Positions 1 through 5,031 of a stretch of 11,488 bases of DNA are shown piece after piece (positions within the stretch are counted from its first letter, which is position 1; every line of letters begins with the position of its first letter). The notes under the pieces were generated by a model. The model saw only the letters and a list, made by a program, of their open reading frames with translations, searched no databases and was not told the DNA's origin. Source of the DNA: an uncultured Alphaproteobacteria bacterium (lineage in GTDB: Bacteria > Pseudomonadota > Alphaproteobacteria > Rs-D84); NCBI GenBank assembly GCA_904502245.1, contig CAJGDN010000027.1:1-11488 (forward strand), written 5' to 3'. Position numbers and translations under genes: made by a program.

Positions 1-22
1 AAGCAGATAATAATCTTTTAAT
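1..22 (-). CDS. Possible 5' end of another exported protein, apparent ATT start (partial)
   Basis: Only seven codons lie inside the window, reading I-K-R-L-L-S-A on the minus strand. They sit six bases after a strong GGAGG ribosome binding site (29-33), itself downstream of a good promoter (49-77). No ATG, GTG or TTG lies within reach of that site, so ATT at 22-20 is the only plausible start in a good frame; ATA at 24-22 is an alternative. A basic residue pair followed by hydrophobic residues resembles the signal-peptide starts of the two upstream exported proteins (MLKTF..., MKKLI...). Product unknown. The call rests on the upstream signals, not on the seven residues. Confidence 0.3.
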
Positions 23-28
23 ATTTTT

Positions 29-77
29 CCTCCGTTCTTTATGTTTCTATTATATTATTTGAACAAATAAAAAACAA
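29..77 (-). promoter_or_regulatory. Promoter and Shine-Dalgarno site for a gene at the left edge
   Basis: On the minus strand TTGTTT (77-72) is followed after 17 bp by a perfect TATAAT (54-49), and GGAGG (33-29) lies about ten bases downstream of the predicted transcription start near 42. The promoter sits directly behind the stop of the 625-residue gene, so the next gene can be transcribed independently of the operon. I see no hairpin terminator between the two. Confidence 0.55.
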
Positions 78-83
78 TGGGAA

Positions 84-1961
84 TTATTTGGCGGTCGTCC
101 ATGGTGTGTCATTCATGATTAAATAATATAATTCTGCCTCTGGTGTGCCAGGGTTGCGTAATATTGGACGTACAACAAAGATATCTACATTACATGGTGT
201 GTTTGTTTCGTTTTGGTGTTCAGTCAAATCTTCGTGAAATTTGGCAGCAAAATCCATTGCCTGCAGGTAAGCGGCATCGTCGTCGGCGGCGCTGACAGAA
301 TCTCCGGCCCACATTAACCACATGCCATAGTTAATAACGTTGCCTTGTTCCGGTATGTCGTCAGCAGACAGTAATAATAACGGTGAGAATTCAACCCCGC
401 TGGTATAGTCGCCGGTACTGGTTTCTGTGCGATCATAAAAATCGCCTGCTATTTTTAATGCAGTGTAAAGAATTCCTGTGCTGGCCCCTGCTTTTGCTAC
501 GACGCCTATGTTACGCATTGTAGACATATATAACCAATCACGAACGCGGCCGGCGATTGAGCTGCTGCGACCCAGTTTTGAAGCGTGATGTATTAGTTTG
601 TTTCCAGAAAACGCTGATTTAGTGGCGCGTGCCAGGCGTACAGCCACATTGCCACGTTTCGCATTGCGCAATAGCCGCAGTGAATTTCGGTATGCGCTAA
701 GTTTTTTAAACGTTTCCGCATATTTCTGGTATTCTTTGACGTTGTCTAATTTTTCCAGTTGCTTTGCGGTGTCTTTTAATTTATCTAATTCTTTTGTTAA
801 ATCGGTGATTTTTGCCTGGTCTGCAACTTTGTCTAATTTACTGATTTCAGACGTTATTTGTTCTATTTTGTGTGTTGTTGTTGCCCATTGGCGTACGGCC
901 TGGGTTCCGTTTTCCAGTGTTTTTATAGTGTCGTTAATTTTGTCTAAATCTGATGTTAGGTTTGCAATTTTTGTGGCATCAGCGATTTTGTCTAGTTTGT
1001 TTATTTGTTCTGTTAGCTCTGCTGCACGTTTTGTTGCCTTAATCCAATCTGCGTTTGATTCAATATTGCGTAAACCTTTCATTGTTTTAGACATATTTTT
1101 AAATGCCTTTGACGCTCGCGTTGCTTTGGTTGCGCCTGCAATGGCAGTATATCCGCCAAATGTTGCAATAGATATAACTACATCCAGGGCAACTTCGGCC
1201 CACATTATCCACCCCAGGTCAATATCACCAGCAACATAATAGTCATTAGAATCGTCTCCAACTGTTTTGCTGACGGCACGGTTTATAGAATTGTTGTCTG
1301 CTGCCAGGGCACTTTTGTTTGTGCAATTCATGCCGTGTGGGTACAGTTCATCAATGTTGTCATGTATGTATTTCATTGATACTGTGTTGTTTTTTTGTGG
1401 ACCAACAAATTTGTCCAGGCTGCCATGTTCGGTGATGATAATTCCGTACCATGCTGGGTCTGTGTTGGTCCAGACGTCTTCACCGGGGCCAATACGTGGA
1501 TTTGGATCGGATTGTGGCAGTGTGCGTTTGCTGGACATTTGCAGGCGTTGTTTTAAAACCAATGGTTGTGTTTCATAATTTACGACGATATTTCGTCCCC
1601 CAGGAAATGTGTATATTATAGGTAAAAACTTAATAGTGTCTTCATCGTTAATGTTTTTGATTTCTGGGCATTCCAGAACGCGCTGTAAAACAGTTTTGTC
1701 CGCAAACGTTACGGTTATCCACTGTTGGATTGTTAATTCATCATCAGATTCTTTTACATTATGTGCGGTGCTTGCCAGCGCGTCTGCAAATACGCCGGTT
1801 GCACATTTTGTATCATTGTTTGAAAGTGTTGTTTGAATTTTTTTGTATGTTATAACAGGTCCAGAATCAGGTACTGTGGTGTCAGCTGTGGCCAGCCCAA
1901 CCGCCCAGCTAGACATTGGTAAAAAAAGACAACACAAAATATATAAAAATGTTTTTAACAT
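84..1961 (-). CDS. Unrecognised exported protein with coiled-coil tandem repeats (625 aa)
   Basis: I do not recognise a family. Residues 1-20 form a signal peptide with an S-W-A cleavage site. The mature protein has four cysteines (53, 98, 213, 590). A region to about 235 is followed by a hydrophobic stretch (about 251-278) that contains a charged residue (D260), so it may be a membrane-active segment and not a simple anchor. Two 53-residue tandem repeats (306-358 and 359-411, each opening with Trp) carry heptad-like K-L-D-K-[IV]-A-D motifs typical of coiled coils. A basic region, a second Gly/Ala hydrophobic stretch (about 485-507) and a C-terminal domain rich in Trp, Met and acidic residues follow. 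The start codon abuts the TAG of the preceding gene with no gap and has little Shine-Dalgarno sequence, so translation is probably coupled. It is the last member of the prepilin peptidase operon. Confidence 0.85.
   Translation of the reverse strand: MLKTFLYILCCLFLPMSSWAVGLATADTTVPDSGPVITYKKIQTTLSNNDTKCATGVFADALASTAHNVKESDDELTIQQWITVTFADKTVLQRVLECPEIKNINDEDTIKFLPIIYTFPGGRNIVVNYETQPLVLKQRLQMSSKRTLPQSDPNPRIGPGEDVWTNTDPAWYGIIITEHGSLDKFVGPQKNNTVSMKYIHDNIDELYPHGMNCTNKSALAADNNSINRAVSKTVGDDSNDYYVAGDIDLGWIMWAEVALDVVISIATFGGYTAIAGATKATRASKAFKNMSKTMKGLRNIESNADWIKATKRAAELTEQINKLDKIADATKIANLTSDLDKINDTIKTLENGTQAVRQWATTTHKIEQITSEISKLDKVADQAKITDLTKELDKLKDTAKQLEKLDNVKEYQKYAETFKKLSAYRNSLRLLRNAKRGNVAVRLARATKSAFSGNKLIHHASKLGRSSSIAGRVRDWLYMSTMRNIGVVAKAGASTGILYTALKIAGDFYDRTETSTGDYTSGVEFSPLLLLSADDIPEQGNVINYGMWLMWAGDSVSAADDDAAYLQAMDFAAKFHEDLTEHQNETNTPCNVDIFVVRPILRNPGTPEAELYYLIMNDTPWTTAK
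729..1046 (-). repeat. Two 159-bp diverged tandem repeats coding for 53-residue coiled-coil units
   Basis: The units cover 1046-888 and 887-729 on the minus strand, coding for residues 306-358 and 359-411 of the 625-residue protein. Both begin with Trp, and both contain a K-L-D-K-[IV]-A-D-x-x-K-I block followed by L-T-x-[DE]-L-D-K-[IL]-x-D-T. The DNA has diverged much more than the protein pattern, so this is an old duplication. Confidence 0.6.
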
Positions 1962-2996
1962 CTATTTTATCAAGTATGGTCCGTCCATAACCATGACCTG
2001 TTGGATGTCAGCGATTTCCCCAGGAATTAATGATATTGCACCGGCGGCTGCGCCAAGAACCGCTCCTGCAATCCAACCATATACAGGGATTGCAGTGGCC
2101 GATGCCCAAGCAACAGATTTTAGGGCTGTTGCCGCTGCGATTAGCCCGCCTGCTTTAATAGCGGCGGCTGTGGTAATTAATGCGAATGTGCCGCCGCCAA
2201 CGCCTGCGGCGATGGCCCAACCTTCTTTGTCGGTGGCGTCTGGTTGAACATTTAATGCCACAACGTATGCGGCCAGGCCTTCATTGCTGCATGCCGTGTT
2301 GTTCAAGGCGTTCGCAAAACTCTGTGCTGCGCCAATTGCGCTGTGCAGGTTATTAAATTGTACAATACTTTCAGATGTTGATGTCGTTTTATCCATCAAG
2401 ACCAGGCCGGGAAATGCGCGGCGGTTGTTACCTTCTTCAAAGTCCAGAAAATATTCGTTTTTTGCACCGCCGTATTGCGAAAATGCGCTTTGCCCTGCGA
2501 TGTTTACCGCGGCGTCATCGTCCAGGTTGTCCCATATTGTATGGTCGGAACATTCGTCTGACCAGTACAGTTTTGGAATGTCAGACAGTTTTATAACTTC
2601 ACCAACAGACAGGGTTGGTTTGTTGTACAGCATTATGCCAGTCGGAATGTTTATGTATTGGAATAGATCTTCCATTTTAAATTGAAACGCATATGTTTTT
2701 CCGTCGCGTGGATACCATACTTTGCCGTTGGCAACCTTGGTCAAGGTATTAAGGTCTGACATACAGTTTAAAAGAACGTTCGCGGCGATTAACCCCAAGA
2801 TTTTTGGTTTGTTTTGTGTCGCGCCTTCTTGGGTCAACATGGATGATTCCTTGAAGATTTCTTCGGTCATTGCGCGTTGAAAATCTGGATTGTCTGAAAC
2901 GCGGCGCATACAATCACCCGCAATGTCAGCATGCGCATTGTTTAAACATATAAACAATGCAAATGTTGCAGAAAAATATTGTATAAGTTTCTTCAT
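1962..2996 (-). CDS. Unrecognised exported protein with Gly/Ala-rich hydrophobic C-terminus (344 aa)
   Basis: No family recognised. Residues 1-23 are a classical signal peptide ending A-H-A. The mature part has exactly four cysteines (29, 78, 149, 236), consistent with disulfides outside the cytoplasm. Residues 24 to about 255 look like a soluble mixed domain. From about 257 the protein becomes strongly hydrophobic and rich in Gly and Ala. It includes a glycine-zipper pattern (GAVLGAAAG, G-x3-G-x3-G) and then a short polar tail. Such segments occur in membrane-inserting or oligomerising proteins; that role is inferred. The start follows the stop of the preceding gene by 8 nt, with AGG seven bases before ATG. 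The TAG stop directly abuts the next gene's ATG. Confidence 0.85.
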   Translation of the reverse strand: MKKLIQYFSATFALFICLNNAHADIAGDCMRRVSDNPDFQRAMTEEIFKESSMLTQEGATQNKPKILGLIAANVLLNCMSDLNTLTKVANGKVWYPRDGKTYAFQFKMEDLFQYINIPTGIMLYNKPTLSVGEVIKLSDIPKLYWSDECSDHTIWDNLDDDAAVNIAGQSAFSQYGGAKNEYFLDFEEGNNRRAFPGLVLMDKTTSTSESIVQFNNLHSAIGAAQSFANALNNTACSNEGLAAYVVALNVQPDATDKEGWAIAAGVGGGTFALITTAAAIKAGGLIAAATALKSVAWASATAIPVYGWIAGAVLGAAAGAISLIPGEIADIQQVMVMDGPYLIK

Positions 2997-3004
2997 TTTT
3001 ATGC

Positions 3005-3829
3005 CTATAATATGAATAATATCTCGCCGGGAACTGTTTCTGTTGGGTTGTTGCTTAGTAGTGGTTTTTGGGGTTGTGTAGTTGTGTTTTTTTGTGTGTT
3101 TATTTCTGTTTTTCCAGAAGCGTTTTTTTGTGTTGTGCTGGATGTGTCTATCTTTATTGGTTTATATGCACTGGTGTCCTTGAATGGGGCATATCCTTCG
3201 GCTGCGTTTTGCATGCGTTCTGTAAAAGACAAATCAGCATATGTAGTTGGAAATGCAGAAGGACCTGTGGCCTTTAAATTTTGCAGTTCTTGTTCGCGAC
3301 GCTGAACATCCAACGCCCATTCTGGTTGTTTTTCAGGGAATTCAACTTGTGTGCCTGTGTTTTGCACGGTTGGTGTAGGGATGGTGGCCGTTGGGAATGT
3401 TGCGCCGGCAATGTTTGCGCCAGCATGGGCATATTTGCGAACATAATCAGAAAATGCAGTGTCCAGATATCCAGCGCATGCGGTTGCATAATTCCCGCCC
3501 GGCATACGGGACATTTGGGTAATTAACGTTGGGCGAATGTCGGATAGTGTTGCGTTTGCACAATCGTTCATTGTTGCACAAATTGCTGCAACAAGGTTGG
3601 TCGTGACACGCTGGCAATCAGTTGTTTCAATATCTGTTCCAGTGGCATACACAGGCGTTGGCATACGTTGATTATACGGTGCGTCTGGTGTCCAAAATGG
3701 GTTTGATGAATATGTTTGAACGTTTTGAATGTTCCCATATTTTGAGAATGGCGCAACACCCCACGCGTTGGAAAACGCAGTGCCAAAAAACATAAAGAAT
3801 ATCAGTAATAACGTGTGCTTAACTCTCAT
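3005..3829 (-). CDS. Unrecognised small exported protein with four-cysteine domain (274 aa)
   Basis: No family recognised. I place the start at the ATG at 3829 because an AAGGG ribosome binding site precedes it and the protein then opens with a compact signal peptide (M-R-V-K-H plus a hydrophobic core, cleavage near A-W-G at 24). An ATG at 3853 in the same frame would add eight residues. It overlaps the upstream stop as TAATG but has no ribosome binding site, though coupling could use it. The mature protein has an aromatic, Pro-rich lead (S-N-P-F-W-T-P), a domain with Cys 72, 84, 90 and 118, then a Thr/Pro linker, a charged segment and a Gln/Thr/Lys-rich low-complexity tail. There is no prepilin-type G-[FM]-x3-E motif, so it is not an obvious substrate of the neighbouring peptidase. 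Second gene of the operon. Confidence 0.82.
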   Translation of the reverse strand: MRVKHTLLLIFFMFFGTAFSNAWGVAPFSKYGNIQNVQTYSSNPFWTPDAPYNQRMPTPVYATGTDIETTDCQRVTTNLVAAICATMNDCANATLSDIRPTLITQMSRMPGGNYATACAGYLDTAFSDYVRKYAHAGANIAGATFPTATIPTPTVQNTGTQVEFPEKQPEWALDVQRREQELQNLKATGPSAFPTTYADLSFTERMQNAAEGYAPFKDTSAYKPIKIDTSSTTQKNASGKTEINTQKNTTTQPQKPLLSNNPTETVPGEILFIL

Positions 3830-3852
3830 TCTCTGCCCTTGAATGTGTATCA

Positions 3853-4326
3853 TTATAACAAAAATACTGTTGTGATGAAAGATAAAAATCCACCCATTAA
3901 AAAGAATGGCGCAAAAGGTATATATTTTTGTTTATGTCGGTGTGCCCATATTGCGCCGGTAATACATGCAATAATTAGTGCTAATGACAGACCACTTGTT
4001 CCCAGCCATAACCCGCCAACGCCAATTAGTTTGATGTCGCCCATGCCGATTGGTGTTGTGTCTGGGGATTTGCGTTTTTGCAAGCGTTTATCGTATAGTG
4101 CACCAATAGTTGATGTTAATAAGTAGCCAAATGTTGCCGCAATAACAGCATCGGATAAATCTATTGGAAAAAATGGAAAAAAAGTAATTAGTAACAGCCC
4201 AATTAGCATTAATGGAAATAAGTAAGCGTCAGGTATAATTCTGCGACGAAAATCAATAATGGAAATTTTTATGCCACAATATGCTGCAATCGCCAGTAAA
4301 ATGATAAAAAATATGTAAAAAATCAT
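3853..4326 (-). CDS. A24-family prepilin peptidase, catalytic domain only (157 aa)
   Basis: This is a membrane-embedded aspartyl protease of the type IV prepilin peptidase family, which cleaves leader peptides of pilins and pseudopilins at the cytoplasmic face of the inner membrane. The two catalytic aspartates are visible: D25 in DFRRRIIPD and D97 in GMGDIK (the GxGD motif). About six hydrophobic segments cover most of the chain. The N-terminal N-methyltransferase domain of bifunctional PilD is missing and the length fits the short CpaA/TadV-like form, although the final P-F-x-P-F motif is also PilD-like. A strong AAGGGG lies seven bases before ATG. Its stop overlaps the next in-frame ATG as TAATG. 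It leads an operon with three exported proteins that show no prepilin motif, so its substrate is not evident here. Confidence 0.88.
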   Translation of the reverse strand: MIFYIFFIILLAIAAYCGIKISIIDFRRRIIPDAYLFPLMLIGLLLITFFPFFPIDLSDAVIAATFGYLLTSTIGALYDKRLQKRKSPDTTPIGMGDIKLIGVGGLWLGTSGLSLALIIACITGAIWAHRHKQKYIPFAPFFLMGGFLSFITTVFLL

Positions 4327-4346
4327 GTTTTTACCCCTTGCCTTTC

Positions 4347-4390
4347 GAATCGGATATATGCTACACTTATATTATAATGTATAACAAGGG
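4347..4390 (+). promoter_or_regulatory. gcrA promoter with GANTC site
   Basis: A perfect TATAAT (4373-4378), overlapped by TATATT (4368-4373), lies just upstream of the AAGGG ribosome binding site (4386-4390). The -35 region is poor, but GAATC (4347-4351) sits where a -35 element or activator would act. GANTC is the CcrM methylation sequence read by GcrA, so autoregulation or methylation control is possible. The minus-strand operon must also be transcribed from this 73-bp region; its best candidate is TTGTTA (4387-4382) with a weak -10 near 4363, which is uncertain. Confidence 0.5.
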
Positions 4391-4399
4391 TTTTGTGAA

Positions 4400-5011
4400 A
4401 TGAGTAAAGGCTGGGACAGCATTGCATTAAAAAAGTTAAAGGCATTAACCGGAAAAGGGCTTTCTACATCAGAAATTGGTAAGCGTTTGGGAATGTCCAA
4501 GAATGCCATTGTGGGTAAATTGAATCGTTTGGGATGGAATGCCAAGGCGGGCGGCGCAGCAACAACAACCAAAGAAACAGAAAAAAAATCAACCGCTAAA
4601 AAGACTTCGGAAAAGTCAGCTGTTAAAAAGACTGAGACAAAGTCCGCTAAGACCGTTGAAAAGAAGGTCACAGCGACTAAGGTCGCGTCCAAGAAGACCG
4701 AAACAAAAGTGGCGGTAAAGGCGGAAACAAAAAAAGTCGTAACGCCAAAGATAAAAGCGGATGTGAAAAAAGCAGAGCCAAAGGCGGCAATGTCTAAGAA
4801 GGACGAAGCAAAGAATTTGGCAATGCATCAGCGGATTATTCAGCATTCGTTAGAAATGGCAAATCTGAAACCGAATCAATGTCGTTGGCCGATTGGTGAT
4901 CCGGATTCGGAACATTTTCATTTCTGTGGCGAAACAGTTTTTGTCGGTAAACCATATTGCTATGAGCATTGTAAACAGGCATATCAATTTACACCGCCAA
5001 AAAAGAAATAA
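4400..5011 (+). CDS. gcrA: GcrA-family cell-cycle transcription regulator
   Basis: GcrA is a sigma70-associated activator found in Alphaproteobacteria that favours promoters carrying CcrM-methylated GANTC sites and drives S-phase and division genes. Residues 1-48 are the N-terminal helix-turn-helix (W-D, then G-L-S-T-S-E-I-G-K-R-L-G-M-S-K-N-A-I-V-G-K-L-N-R-L-G). Residues 156-197 match the family C-terminal segment: CRWPIGDP, FCG, PYCYEHC and AY, with Cys 161, 176, 187, 191 and His 190 as potential metal ligands. The linker (about 50-135) is unusually Lys/Ala/Thr-rich, in repeated T-K-K-x-[ETS] runs, which makes the protein longer (203) than the Caulobacter form (173). AAGGG precedes ATG by nine bases. 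The 762-residue gene follows after 20 nt, so the two are probably co-transcribed. Confidence 0.92.
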   Translation: MSKGWDSIALKKLKALTGKGLSTSEIGKRLGMSKNAIVGKLNRLGWNAKAGGAATTTKETEKKSTAKKTSEKSAVKKTETKSAKTVEKKVTATKVASKKTETKVAVKAETKKVVTPKIKADVKKAEPKAAMSKKDEAKNLAMHQRIIQHSLEMANLKPNQCRWPIGDPDSEHFHFCGETVFVGKPYCYEHCKQAYQFTPPKKK

Positions 5012-5031
5012 TTTTATTCGGGGTATAAAAA

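Noticed and set aside
598..1239. 213-codon plus-strand ORF inside the 625-residue gene
   Set aside because: It is antisense to a gene with a signal peptide, repeats and operon context. Its product is an unstructured Ser/Phe/Val-rich string with no ribosome binding site.
1715..1723. TTATCCACT, close to a DnaA box
   Set aside because: A single eight-of-nine match inside coding sequence, with no cluster or AT-rich unwinding element, is not evidence of an origin.
3005..3829. The 274-residue protein as a pilin substrate of the neighbouring peptidase
   Set aside because: Its N-terminus has a normal Sec signal peptide and lacks the G-[FM]-x3-E prepilin cleavage motif.
4436..4450. TTAA-N5-TTAA resembling a CtrA site near the gcrA start
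   Set aside because: CtrA sites need a seven-base spacer, and this lies inside codons of gcrA.
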